A stretch of 64,000 bases of DNA from contig DF237087.1 of assembly GCA_000708835.1 (NCBI GenBank), positions 62,001 through 126,000 of the forward strand, written 5' to 3'. The translations under genes and the position numbers were made by a program. The DNA is from Klebsormidium nitens. Lineage: Eukaryota; Streptophyta; Klebsormidiophyceae; Klebsormidiales; Klebsormidiaceae. This document shows, piece by piece, positions 48,201 through 59,871 of this stretch; position 1 is the first letter of the stretch; each line of letters opens with the position of its first letter. The notes below the pieces were generated by a model, which saw nothing but the letters and a program-made list of their open reading frames with translations, ran no database searches and had not been told where the DNA came from.

Positions 48201-48978
48201 ATTGTGGACACGTTGACGGCCAAGAGTGCGCTGCTCAGGCATGAGGTGAGCGGCTGCTTATTATCGTGGTCGCATCCTGCTTTTGTATCTTTCTTCATGT
48301 TGTCGTAACGTATTTTCATTCCCCTGGATCCCACTGGGGTCTTAACTTGGAAATGTTCAAATTCTCTTGGTTGTTTTCCGAGTTTCCCCCGGGGTCGGGA
48401 GACACCTGTCTGCGGTGTTCTAGCAAACGGAGCTCTGGTCGCGAGCACTGCTGCGGAAAGTCTCCTAAGCGGCTGAACGATGGGGATTGTCTGGTCAACG
48501 CTTCCTTGTCTAGGGTCCCTACGTTGGTTCTGAGCAGTGCACGGAAAAGCAGGGTCCCTGGCGAATGTGAAGAGAAAGGGCAAGTGTTCGGAAGTTTGTC
48601 AACGGCGCTGCACAGGTGGGTTGCATCTGTCAACGTTGACTCACGGCTTGATTATGTCTGCAGGTAGCATATGTTCTGGGCCAACTGCAGAGCGACCGCG
48701 CCACTCGGGCGTTAGCGGACACGCTCTGCGATGAGTCCGAACACCCTATGGTCCGACACGAAGCGGCCGAGGCTCTCGGTTCCATCGCCGACCTAGCTAG
48801 TGTAGAACTACTGAAAAGGTTTCAGAAGCATTCGGAGCCAATTGTCAGCCAGAGTTGCGAGGTCGCGTTAGATATGCTGGAGAGCGAACAGGCGGGCGAG
48901 TTCCAGTATGCCACGGTGGAGGTTGACCGGATGAACGCAGGGAGTAGTGAACAAACTGCTACGATAGAGGTGTGCTGA
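45295..48978 (+). CDS. DOHH: Deoxyhypusine hydroxylase
   Basis: Exons 45295-45436, 46209-46342, 47198-47427, 48107-48245, 48664-48978; phases agree; 319 residues, close to the usual ~300. The enzyme hydroxylates deoxyhypusine on eIF5A to hypusine using a di-iron centre held between two sets of HEAT-like (E-Z type) helices. All four His-Glu ligand pairs are visible: LLAHE, MVRHE, LLRHE and MVRHE. The two halves are internally similar: [13 protein letters not shown] and [14 protein letters not shown] linker between them (about residues 135-170) is low-complexity. The end is [21 protein letters not shown], typical of the family. The introns contain recent short tandem repeats. Confidence 0.95.
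46763..46820 (+). repeat. 22-bp tandem repeat in DOHH intron 2
   Basis: The unit attaggggactggtcgtg(c/t)gtc occurs at 46763 and 46785, with a partial third at 46807; spacing is exactly 22 bp. Confidence 0.92.
46973..47037 (+). repeat. 32-bp tandem duplication in DOHH intron 2
   Basis: ctgctcaggctggtatggaa is followed by agtttcctactc in the first copy and agttccctactc in the second. The cores lie at 46981 and 47013, exactly 32 bp apart, with one substitution. Confidence 0.92.
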
Positions 48979-49978
48979 GTGACTATTGGAACTGCACGAG
49001 ATTTTTTGGCGAAGACCATTGGTTGATAGACTCATACCGAATCTTGTTGTCTGGGAAATGAGCCGCGGCATGTATAACAAGATTGTCCAACAATGACTGC
49101 CCGTGATTGCCGAAGCAAGTGCACTAGCTTGTCGGACCTCAGGTCTTGCATGCCGCAGATCCTGAGTCAAATTGGAAGTGCCGGACGAGGGGCCATTATC
49201 GTCGTACATGCCAGATGACGGACGTATGCTCAGTGGCAGGCGCCGCGGGTTAATGCAAGCATGCGAACAGACAAGCTGCATGCGTGAGCATTCAAACGTA
49301 CATTTATGGGACGACGGTGCCATAGGAATCAAAGCGGGCTTGAGAATTCCGCGGGCCAGCAGCCATGACATGCCCGGCCGTGCAAGTCTTCACTTACCGT
49401 CACCATGAACGGTGATCTAGCTTTATATATTGCAATATTACAATTTGCGACCGCATCGACAGCGTCCGACAAGGCGCACCGATGCGGGCCCATGTACAGT
49501 TATTGCATAAAATTTGCCTGCATGATTTGGATGCTTGCTAGAAAAGTGCTAAAGACCGGGTCTCTCATGCAGCCTGAGGCCTTCTCACCATGCATGGCGA
49601 TACAACGTGCCGAAGAAGGCAATCAATTACAAAGCATGCCGGCCATGTTAGCCATCTGCCAAAACTGAAACAAGTCCTCATTTCAACAGCTCAGTACGTA
49701 ATGTCATGCTCGCATAATGTGCCGAATGTGCGATGTGAGCCAAGGTTTTTGCACCAGACTGATCGCTTTTGCTTGTGCAGATTTCGAACCCGGTTATCAC
49801 ATCCGGAAAAGTTGCGAATGCAGATGTCAAACTTATACCGCACTAGCTACGTACTCAACAATTCACTTTATTTTGTTCATGAGTCCTGTCTCCGTCCAAA
49901 GCATCCGCTGAAATTGCACCTCACAACGATGCCTGATCAATCTGCCATTGCACTCATCTGCTTAGACCTACTTCTTGG
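48979..49978. other. Convergent intergenic region (DOHH and F-box-like gene 3' flanks)
   Basis: One kilobase between two stop codons facing each other. It should carry both 3' UTRs. No gene, RNA or repeat of note was seen. Confidence 0.6.
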
Positions 49979-52181
49979 TTAACGCGTTTGTGAACGTATT
50001 GACCATCTCCTGACTTTTGCTTTGATCTTGGGCCCTACCTTGCGCGACCACCCCACAGCGGTCTTTGCAATCCACTCAAGAACGGTCCAGGCGAGGCACG
50101 CGCACAGATACAGGCACAGCGCGCGCAGCGCGGCATCCACTGGCGGCAGAAAGCGAAAGAGGCCGACGGAAAAAATGAGAATCACCATGTCGATCAGGTC
50201 TCGCTCGCCTTGGATTGCCGCGCGGAGGGAGGGCCACCCGGATAATGCCGCGACGAACACCTGGACTGTAATTGGGATGCCCAGCTCAGAATCGAACCCG
50301 AACAGTCTGACCGAAAAGAAAACTGAGGTTAGTTGTGGTCTGTAAACGGTTAAATGAGGTACTCCAGGGAAAGCACCAGGCCAAAGATGACGTCAGCGAT
50401 GCAGATGCCCCAGATCACGCGGTCCGCCGCTCGAAGCGCAACCTCAAACAGGCGTTGTGACCGAATTTCCTGGTTTAGTGGGGTCAGGATTGCGTCCTCG
50501 AGGGCGCCCCCGCTCGGAACCGCAACCGTTTCACCCCGTTCCGCCGCTCCTCTGCGATCCGTTCCGCCCGGAAGTCGTGCCCCGCCCTGGTGCGGCACGA
50601 TTATTATCCTCTTTCCCCGCCGTGACGCGCACAGCACCCTGAGTTTTGCGAAGAGCTGCTGTGCCGCAGCTGCGCTCCGCGCATAAAAGGCCGGCCGCAA
50701 ATGGATGACGAAGCGGGCGTCGGCGTTTCGCTCCAGAAACTGAGCGACGTAATCAAGGTCCGCCGGAGCCAGCGGAAAGTCGAGCGCAAGCGCTTGCAAT
50801 CCCTGGCTAGCCTGCAGCTCTGCGCAGGTCAGAATGGTCCACGCCATGTCATCGTCGCGGGCGAAGTCGTGGCAAAGATGCTGAAAGGTGACGGTTCCGG
50901 CGTCGCCCTTGCCAAGCACAACGGAAAGTGAGCGGACTTCCAAGTAGCTCAGCATGCAGTTGCGAACGACCACGCGGTGAGCGGACGGCGCGCCTCGTAG
51001 AAATTTGCCAAGCTCCTCAAGTAGAGGTTCCTCGAGATGAGTAACGAGGTGCTCGAGGATGACGGTGTAACTGAAAACCTCCGTCGTCGCGCCTCTAGTT
51101 TGCGACCCTCCACCGCCCGTGATTGCTGCTATCTTCGCTCTCTGTTTCACGAGAGAAGAAATCTTCCTCAAGAATCTCTGGTACGCTGCTTCCGAGCCAA
51201 CGGATTGAGGAGCGACTGAAGCAGCGACGCGCTCAAGTTTCGTCTCTCGATCGCCTCAAATGCGCCAAACGGTTCTTGGGCGGGACCCCACGGATTGAAT
51301 GGCGTCAAACAGTTCGGCTTCCAGGGGTACGTACCGGACACGTCCTTGAGATTCAGGAGAAATGCACAATCGAGCGCCAGACTTCGAATCACGTCTAACA
51401 CCGGGTCGTTCGTCAGGAAACCGGGGTCACCTTCCCCGTCCATTCTAACAGTGACTTGGAACGCCGCTGCTGACAGGGCGATCACGCAGGCCGCGACAAA
51501 GTTTGGGGACAACTGGACCGCTCCAGAGACGTTGAGAAGGACCTCTCTCTTGGCTGACCTCTGTCGTTCAGGCCTTTCCGGCGGACTGCTCGTTCCGTTT
51601 CTCACGAAGGCAGAATGGCTGCTGCTCACGTTCCGCAGGAAGTTGCAGACGGAGCGGACAGCCAGCGGAATCCGCTGCAGCTGGTCTTCCACCCAGAGCG
51701 TGCATGTCTCGAGGAAGAACCTCACAGAGATCCAGGACTCAGGCACTGCTGTGTACAGAAACCGCAGGGACATCAGCTGCAAATAGATGGCCTCCCTCCA
51801 GAGCGACGCCCGCGTTTTCCGCTTCAGCTGTTCCACCGCCAGTAACTTGGCCATCCTGTGCTTCGTGAAACCCGCGGTGACGTCACCCAGGCTCTCCGCC
51901 ATTCGCCGTATCTGAGCTGCGCCTTTCTGCATGCGTGGCTCCAGCCTGATCAGCAGAGACAGAAGCTGGTCCTCCGTGCAAGTTTGCGCGTCCACAGCTC
52001 CTAGCTTTATCGCATGCCAAAGCTCCGGATCCCGCAGCGCATCCCTGTGGCTCTTGTCCAAGATCTCCAGGCGCAAGCGCTCCTTCAGGCTGATGTCTTT
52101 GAGTATCAGACGGAGGACATCCGCAGGCAGCGCAGCTAACGCCTGCGCTTGTGCAGATGGACGAAGAACCTGAGCCGCCAT
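49979..52181 (-). CDS. Unrecognised protein with F-box-like N-terminus and hydrophobic C-terminus
   Basis: Three coding blocks on the minus strand. Block A (52181 to about 51190) starts with LPADVLRLILKDISLKERL, resembling an F-box, followed by helices and hydrophobic stretches. Block B (about 51140-50363) is in a different frame and ends in VIWGICIADVIFGLVL, a likely membrane segment. Block C (50306-49979) fits B through donor gtacct and acceptor gtcag in phase 2, and has two further hydrophobic segments (MVILIFSVGLFRF, LCLYLCACLAWTVL). Between A and B the frame shifts at about 51170. A 45-base GT-AG intron (about 51145-51189) would restore the frame but is much shorter than other introns here. 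A true frameshift is the alternative. I do not recognise the family; an SCF adaptor role is only a guess from the N-terminus. Confidence 0.6.
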
Positions 52182-53192
52182 GGTGCGCGCGCGGGAGTGT
52201 AGGCGGTGCTAAGCCTTTTGATATCCGACGAACTTGCAGATTATATGAAGCGCTTGCAGCTAACGAGCATTATGGGCGAGTAGGACTCAAGCTGCATGGC
52301 AGCTACGGTAGCTAAGGGCCGAAGGGCACAGCTGATGACGTACAGAAGATGTTACAGAAGTTGGTGGATTTTCAAAATCCAACCACTAATAATTCTCCTT
52401 TATGAAGCGAGACGTTCCGCTGTGCGCGCCTTATGTAGCCATTTTGAAGACGTTCCACATACTTTCAGGGCAGTAACAATGTTGATGCGGAGTATGAGGC
52501 AGTCAAAGGGCCCGCTAATTAGTATTACTGGTGCATGCGCTGCCGGCTTGACGATCGGTGCGGTACAAAAACCTGGTTCCGCAACGCGGACCCCAGCGCC
52601 AGGCGTCGCATATACCTAGTCCGATACCAAGCGGCCGCACCGTACGTGCGACTTGCTCGGCCGGCCGCGGGCGGCGGCGGCTCCTGGCACAACCAGTTGG
52701 CGCGACCTTGCATTCCCACCCAACCCAGCCGGGTACGTCTACCGGGCGGGCCTGGGCCTGGCCCCTCCGGCATACGCTATGAGCCAAAGAGGCTCAGCCC
52801 GTGCCGTTACCAAGCACTCACAGACCGTTCCCATTCAGCACGCCAAAAGAAGACGTCCAGCTTCCTTGCCCATTCAGATGAGCCCTCGCAGTGTGCAAAT
52901 CAGCCGCAATCTTGCTCACTTTCCACAGTTCGCTTTCTTCGGTGGCAATTACTTCAGCGGCTTCCGTGTGCGTTAGGCCTCTTGCAGTAGAATGACAGAG
53001 CCAAAGCAGGCGGCCTTAGAGAAGGTGCAGGGCAGATTGGTGTGGCTCAGGGCTTACAGGTTGGCCGGCAATCAATGTCAACAGGGATTGGTGTTCTGTA
53101 AAGCGTTGTGGGGGCGCTTCCTAGTATCAGTCTCATTATCTCTCTTGGTCTTGTAGGAAGCAAATCAGAGCTGGCCCTTCAACTGTGTCGTC
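52182..53192. promoter_or_regulatory. Divergent region upstream of the F-box-like and NTPase-nuclease genes
   Basis: About 1 kb between facing-away start codons. A GC-rich block at 52530-52790 is open in several frames on both strands, without recognisable protein features. A possible 5' UTR acceptor (cttgtag) lies at about 53150-53156, some 35 bp before the ATG. Confidence 0.5.
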
Positions 53193-56100
53193 ATGGCAAG
53201 AGGCCGCCCTCATGGCCGGTCCAAGTCTGACCACAGAGTTTGTCAGGCAGCCCGACATGCGCTAGCNNNNNNNNNNNNNNNNNNNNNNNNNNNNNNNNNN
53301 NNNNNNNNNNNNNNNNNNNNNNNNNNNNNNNNNNNNNNNNNNNNNNNNNNNNNNNNNNNNNNNNNNNNNNNNNNNNNNNNNNNNNNNNNNNNNNNNNNNN
53401 NNNNNNNNNNNNNNNNNNNNNNNNNNNNNNNNNNNNNNNNNNNNNNNNNNNNNNNNNNNNNNNNNNNNNNNNNNNNNNNNNNNNNNNNNNNNNNNNNNNN
53501 NNNNNNNNNNNNNNNNNNNNNNNNNNNNNNNNNNNNNNNNNNNNNNNNNNNNNNNNNNNNNNNNNNNNNNNNNNNNNNNNNNNNNNNNNNNNNNNNNNNN
53601 NNNNNNNNNNNNNNNNNNNNNNNNNNNNNNNNNNNNNNCTGCAGGAGGCGCGGATTGCGGCGGTTAACGTAGAGTGCAACGTGGAAGATGCCCCTCGTAG
53701 GCAGCGGGGCCAGAAGTCTAAGGATCTACAGACCAAGGCATCAGCTGCTCGGGTGTCAGCACAGGGCCATTCTTCCAAGGCAACTGGCAGTGGGAAAAAG
53801 AAAGTAAACAAGCGATTGGAACATGCGCATGGCAAAGCTGCACAAAGCGGTGAGTTTCTGGTGCATGGCTTCTGGGTTGAATGCTTGGAGTTATGAGGCG
53901 GACGCAAAGCAGAAGCTGGGACGTATTGGTGTGTAAGATAGAAAGGTGAGGGGTGGGTGGCCTTGCAATGTGTACCAAGAAGAGCATGTCTGTTCTTGGT
54001 AATGGAAAGGAACGAAGTTGGTACACACTACTTTCGGTAGCGCGGTCAGAATGGTTTAAGGGTGGCTGGCTCTGCAGTTACTCATAAGATTCTGAGGAGT
54101 CTTAGCGGGCATGTTTGTCCCTGGGACGTACCAGACTTTGCCTCTTTCTCTTTAGGAATAAGAAGCTAATTCTTGGTACATACTGTCATCACAAAGTTCT
54201 AAGCAATCTTAGCGGGAATGGCCGTCCCTGGGATGTACCAGACTTTGCCTCTTTCTCTTTTGAGTATAAGAGGCTGATTCTTGGTACATGCTGGCAATTA
54301 CAAACCTCCAGCCCCACTGCCAGAAGAAAGAGGCATGACTGCAAAAGGCAGGGGCACCCACCAAGTTCTGCATTCATCTCCAAGTTTAGACTCCAGGTTC
54401 AACACCCAACCTCTGCGATTCTTCATTGCAGACTTGCATAGCCTGTACTGCAACGCGTGCGGCGCTCCCGCAGAGTTCGGGCTGCGAGGAAGCAAGGAGG
54501 GGGGAAGCGTCAAGTACTCGTGCAGAGCGCACACCACGTCGAGTGGTTGCTTTCGAGTCGACCGAGACCGCGCAGGTGAGAGCATTCGGGGAGCCTGCTG
54601 TTGACATGGTTTAACTTTCATACAACGTTCATAACTGCTCTCCCATTGGTGAGCAGTGAGCCTTTAGAAAAGACTGTCGAGAGCTTTACATGCTCTGTAT
54701 GCTCCTGCAGCATGGGCAGAGGACCGAGAGATGCGCCGCCTGAGAGCACAGGAGAGGAGGTTGGAAGAAGAGCTGCGGAACCTGGGAGGGCCCTCCTTCA
54801 CTGCAAAACCGCCATATGGTAAGCATGCGGCGCAATATCACCCAATCATTTGTGCTCTTATACAAAGCCGGTGGGCAGTGAGCTCACTGTCATACCTCTG
54901 GTGCATTTTGCATCTTCTGCTGTGCCTTGACCCGTTATTCAATGGTGATGGCAATCAATGGTGATGGCAACTTAACGCTTCACTGTTTACTTCTGCAGCT
55001 TCGGAAAAGTCCCAAAGTGTGGGGCCTCAGGCTTCAATGCCCATGAGCCGGTCGCTCATAGGTAAGGCGCTTCGGTTGCAGTTCTGCAACTGCAGTTCAC
55101 TTGTACGGCTGTTGGGCTCGCTCTGTATTGCAAGCGCTTGTAGCAGTTAAGCTAATCCTACTTTGACGGTTTTTTAGACAGACTTGGTGCTTTTCGCTCG
55201 TGCCGTGATCAGTCCAGCTTTCAGCATCTAGCGTTCCAATATGTTGTTCCTCACGTGCAGCTGCTCTTCTCATGATGGGTGGGATAGAGATCAACCCCGG
55301 CCCTACTGCAGACAAGGTGAGCCTGGACAGTGAGAAGCAGTTCAGGCGGGACCAGCACTGGTTGTACTCGAGCACCCAGTCGGGCCTCCGCTGTGTAAGC
55401 CTTCACCTTGGTAAGCGAGTTTGTTCAGGAAGATGACCTGTGGAGGGCGCCAAATAATTGGAACCAAACACGATTCCTGGTGTCCACTCGTGCAGGAGAT
55501 AGAGATGGAAGTGTGCATCTGGAGGACGCCAGACTTCAATGCGATACCAAAGGGGGAGACAGAGGGGATCCCTACAGACATCAAACTGCTGCCAGACACT
55601 GCTGCTGAAGAAGACCAGCGCCTGCACTTGCTGAACCAGTTTGGGGAAAAGGAGAGAGTCTTTGTGTGGGGTAGGCCCCTGCGCCCTGGGGGTGAGCCTG
55701 TCTTCCGGGAAGTCGAGCGGGCAAAGGCTTTGAAAGCCCCGCCACTGATGGAGCGGCTGACCCAGCGCCCCCAGATCAAAGTTGTCTCAGGTACGCATAT
55801 ATAAAAATAAAGGATTCAAGTCGTGGTGTTGTTGTTCAGCATGTAGCGGCAGGAAAGCTGGGAGAAGATGGCATGGGAAGGGACATGGCTGATTGCCGGG
55901 TAGTATAGTTGCTTCTTTGTCGATCTTGCCGAGGACACTGGTGCATGCTAGGCATGGGGTGTTTCTAGCAGAAGCGGAGTTGCTCTGGAGCAGAAAGCGG
56001 TCTGCTGTGCAATTGTTGGCAGACCAGGTGCAACTCACGAGCATTTAGGTGCTTGTCAGCCGTCACTCTTATGCACTTTTCACTTGCTGGGGTTCTCAAC

Positions 56101-59100
56101 GATCCAACCTCATTTGCTGCCTCAAGCATATATGCTGCGTCACCCTGCTCATGAAGCTCTTTGTTGTTGCAGGGGCTGGTCCATCAGCAGTTGGCGAATC
56201 CAGCAGTGGGGTGCAGGTGCGGGGGGAGCAGGTGGGTGAGTGCACCTCCTCCCAAAGTGCCTTTCTTGCCACCAACCAGTGATTGTGCAAACGTGGAATG
56301 CAAGTGGGCGCTCCCTATGGGCAAGCTGTGGTGAGCCATTGGACTAATATTCCATGGCTGTGGAGGTGGGCCACATGCAGGCCCCAGTTGGAGGGGATTT
56401 GTTCCAATGAAAATTGTGGTCCGAGGGTTTCGTTCTTTGTGTGGCCTGCATGATCTTTGTCATGTCAGCGTGCTCACCTGGTTGCACGTCCAACCCAAAG
56501 CCTGTTTGGCGATAAAGTGCTGTTACCTATCTTTGCTGTCGTAGATTGCGTCTTACCTCAAGAGTTGCTCAGCTTGTTGCCAACACGACTGCAGACGTCA
56601 AGTAGGACAACAACACCTGCATATTCTGCAGACTCGGAGGAAGAAAGTTGCTTGTAATGGTGGCCTTGTCAACCGAAGCTGAGCAGCAGGATGCTTTTCA
56701 CACTCATTTGCGAGACATGCGGTTCATGAAAATCGGTTTCATGGGACAGGTCAGAGGGAGCTGGCTTTCGTTGACCCCTCAATGTCTCTTTTACAGGCCG
56801 GAAGGAGTACATTGGAAGCAGGACGGAGGGCATCAATAACAGAAGCAAGGAAGCCTACTCCTTGAGAACCAAGACTGTAGATGCGGTCATAGATGCAATG
56901 GACGAGCAGGGGGCTATTCTAGTCAGAGCTCCGCCTCAGAGTGGAAAGACTTCGTTGCTTCAGCTGGTTGGGGACAAGCTGACTAATATGCAAAGCAAGG
57001 TCTACTACGTCTCGTTGGGGCAGTACGATCCGGCAGAACAGGACTCGTTCGAGAGAGTGTGGGCTGAGTACAATCCTGGCACCGTCTTCAACAACATCGT
57101 TGTCACTCCGCAAACCTCCCCAGAGTCTAACAACAAGCCGGCCCCCCCACCCCAACCTGTGTACCTCCTTGTAGACGAAGCCCAGAAGGCCTTCCCCACT
57201 CTAGGACTGGCCCTGTTCAAGAAGCTAAAGGACATCCAGAGCGGGAGGTCCAAGAGCGGTTTGCGTATTCTACTAGTCTCGTGCTGGGGCAGCAAGAGGA
57301 TCAAGGCAACGACCGCCGCTGGATCCGCGTTCTCTACCCCGGGCTCTTGGGACAATCAGACTACGATAGGACTTTGGTAAGCCGCTAACTCACGCACCTG
57401 TGATGGTGCTACTTGTAAGAACACGAGAAGTGAGGCGCCTCTTTGTCTCTGGAGCATGTTTAAGCTTCCTCTTTTCCTATCATGTTTCTCATTTGAGCTT
57501 GCAGGACAAGGAGAAGTGGCAAATGAGTTTTACTTCCTCTTAGCCTCGCAGGAGAAGGTGTTGAGCTGTTTGATTGTCTGTGCCGGAACGTCTAAGCACT
57601 TGCTAGTAGCCCACACAAGTGACGATGAAGGACTTTCTCAACACAGACGTCTTTTGATTCTGTCAGGCGAGAGCCGGAGTCGAGCGGGCTGGACATAGCG
57701 CTCCAGTTCACGTTCGACGAAGCACAGGAGTACTGGGCGGGCTGGTTAGCTGCCAATGGTTGGAGCGGGTATGCAGCGGATTCGGAGCGCAACTACCTCT
57801 TTGTCATAACTCAGCGTCAGCCTGGCGCACTCTCGCTCCTCCTGGACCGCATCAAGGACCTGGGCCTCCAACCCTCACGAGCCACTGAAACCGAGTGGCA
57901 TGAGAAAGTGCGGGCTTGGCTGCTGAGCGAGAACCTCATCAAGGCGGTCGCTGACTTGCGCAGTATGAGCATGTAAGTAGCAGTCCAACAAGCAAGAGCC
58001 TGGCTTGCTACACCTACTGCTTGGGTATCCCCCCGAGCGCCTCTTGCGTATCACAAAGTTTCCTTAGCTGTTCACCTGCCAATCATCCACTAAGGAACAT
58101 CGGTTTCTACATTCATTTTGTGTACCATCTGACACCCGCCAATTTGATCGAGTAGCTGAAGGCTCACATTCATTGAGACTCGTCCGGTGTATTCTCGCAG
58201 GTTAGCGGATGCCTTTGATCAAGGCATCACCGGTGCTGTCCCTGGGTCTGCCGATGTTCCAGCAGTTGCTGTGAAGGACCTCGTACGGAAGTTGCTGCAC
58301 GGGGGTGAATTGAAGGTGATTGTGTTGCAACTGACAGGTAGTTTCCACTGTGTGGAATGCGCTTTGATGCATCAGCAGCCAGGATGCGCTTCCTGTGAAG
58401 TTTGCCGCCTGTTTCACAATTCTACGTGTTGGTCGGCCAAGCTTGCAGATCGCTGAAGCCGCAGGATTTCGCAGAGTTTCGACAAAGATAGCATCAATCA
58501 TCGTGATGCTCGTGCACTACTCTCTGCACGAGTGAGAAAGTGGATGCACATATCCAAATGAGGTCGCTTTGTTACCAACTTCCTCGTTATGCCGATCTCA
58601 GAGTAAGTTGACTTGGCCTCTACTTCCATGCAGGTCCACTCCAGTCAGCTCGTTCGGTTTGCAGACGAGTATGATGCTGCATTGACGCTGACAAGATTAG
58701 GGCAGCTGATCCTAGAACAGGAGTTCTTCTATCTGCCCTCCATCCTCCACATGCGGTATATGACCCGCCAGTTATATCTGGGCCGTAACCAGGACGCACA
58801 TGCTATTCTCGAGGCGGGCATTTTTGAGTTCGTCGTGGTAGTGGTGGAGCGGCTTGATCCTGTCCAATTGAGGAAGTCGGAGTCTCGTCATTCTGCCGAG
58901 AGCGCCCTGTATGAGCGACAGTTCCAGAACTCCTTTTATCAGTGAGTATTCCTGGCACTAGTGGTCTTCATGTTTTTGAGATTGTCGCAAGTCGTTTGCA
59001 AGGGCGACCCTTTTGCTGCATCTGAGAAGCAATCAAACCATTGCTTGTTTGCTTGCTTTTCATTAGGGCCTCAGTGCTTCTTGAGAGAAGGTAACGTACC

Positions 59101-59871
59101 TTTCTGCAAGTGCGAGAGTTTGAGAGAGTCCATGCAGATCCAGATTCTCTCTAGCCCTGATGGATCAATGAGTGTCTCATCAAGCATCCTTGCGGTGTTT
59201 GTCGACACGGAGCTCCATGTTTCTGCAGGGCCGCTATGAGCTACCTACCCCACGATGCGATTCTCTCACCTGATGTCGGGTACCTATATGGAGCCGAAGG
59301 CTACCTTGATTTCTTGCTGGGGCACCCGTTTGCATGGGGATTTGAACTTCTACGAGAAGGTGATAGGCGGCGGGAGCACCTGGCAAGGTAAGTGGCGTGC
59401 AGTATGGGCTGTCTGATGCACTTGACTTGGTTTTAAGTATAATTTGTTTCGTTTGACGGTGTCTTTGTCGAAGCTGTCCAGATTTCATCACTGCAATTCG
59501 CCAGAGAAGACTTCTTGCCATGAGAGTCCTACTCATTGAGAACGTCTCTGAAGACACATGTTCTGATCAACACTAGCCTTTTGTTTGAGCCATGTGTGTG
59601 ATTAATCTACAAGTTGCTTGTCTGGATAGTAATTTGAGCTCAAGCGAGTTGTATGGTTCGCAGGTTTGCTTCTGGAGGGAAGTACTTTCCACTCCTCAAT
59701 GCCAACGCCGTTAAGCAATGGGTAGTGTTGGATTTCTGCTGGAAGAGAGGCGCTTTTCCTCCAGAGATCCCACACGGCTTTGTGCACGTTTCATTTTCGG
59801 ACAACTTCACACAAGCTGTTGTAACAGCTAGCGACAAGCAGAAGATCGTTGAGTTGAGAGGCCTTAGATAA
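53193..59871 (+). CDS. Crinkler/RHS-type protein: zinc module, header-like region, P-loop NTPase, REase-fold nuclease
   Basis: Exons: 53193-53849 (interrupted by 372 N), 54432-54575, 54711-54818, 54999-55061, 55261-55394 (or donor at 55316), 55496-55790, 56173-56235, 56797-57376, 57667-57972, 58201-58315, 58634-58941, 59229-59387, 59664-59871. Phases agree outside the gap. Seen: basic N-terminus; Cys-rich YCNACGAPAEFGLRGSKEG; charged coiled-coil; 2A-like GGIEINPGP; a region with VCIWRTPDF...VFVWGRPL like a Crinkler header; Walker A RAPPQSGKTSLL and Walker B VYLLVDEAQKAF; C-terminal AEGYLDFLL, WGFELLREGDRRREHLARF, GGKY, VVLDF, which match the REase-type domain of Crinkler and trypanosome RHS proteins. 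Family knowledge: such proteins pair an NTPase with a DNA-cleaving domain and act in nuclei as effectors or in conflict with mobile elements. Role here is inferred only. A paralogue starts at 61950. Confidence 0.8.
53267..53638. other. Assembly gap (372 N)
   Basis: A run of N within the first exon region of the NTPase-nuclease gene. Coding frame differs on the two sides, so the gap length is not reliable or it hides an intron. The paralogue at 61950 suggests that at least part of a second N-terminal exon could be missing. Confidence 0.99.
54102..54300 (+). repeat. ~107-bp tandem duplication in intron 1 of the NTPase-nuclease gene
   Basis: The segments starting cttagcggg at 54102 and 54209 share gtccctggga, gtaccagactttgcctcttt and aattcttggtacat-like text. 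The offset is 107 bp with a few substitutions. Confidence 0.88.
55261..55316 (+). other. Exon encoding a 2A-like peptide
   Basis: In the frame fixed by the flanking exons this stretch encodes LLMMGGIEINPGPT. The 2A consensus is D(V/I)ExNPG followed by P; here the Asp is Gly and the rest matches, preceded by a short hydrophobic run as in LINE-encoded 2A-like sequences. Functional 2A peptides cause ribosomal skipping between the final Gly and Pro. With D changed to G, activity is doubtful. The coding exon may extend to 55394. Confidence 0.7.

Noticed and set aside
52525-52790. GC-rich block open in several frames on both strands
   Set aside because: Openness in many frames reflects base composition; the translations are Pro/Gly/Arg-rich without motifs.
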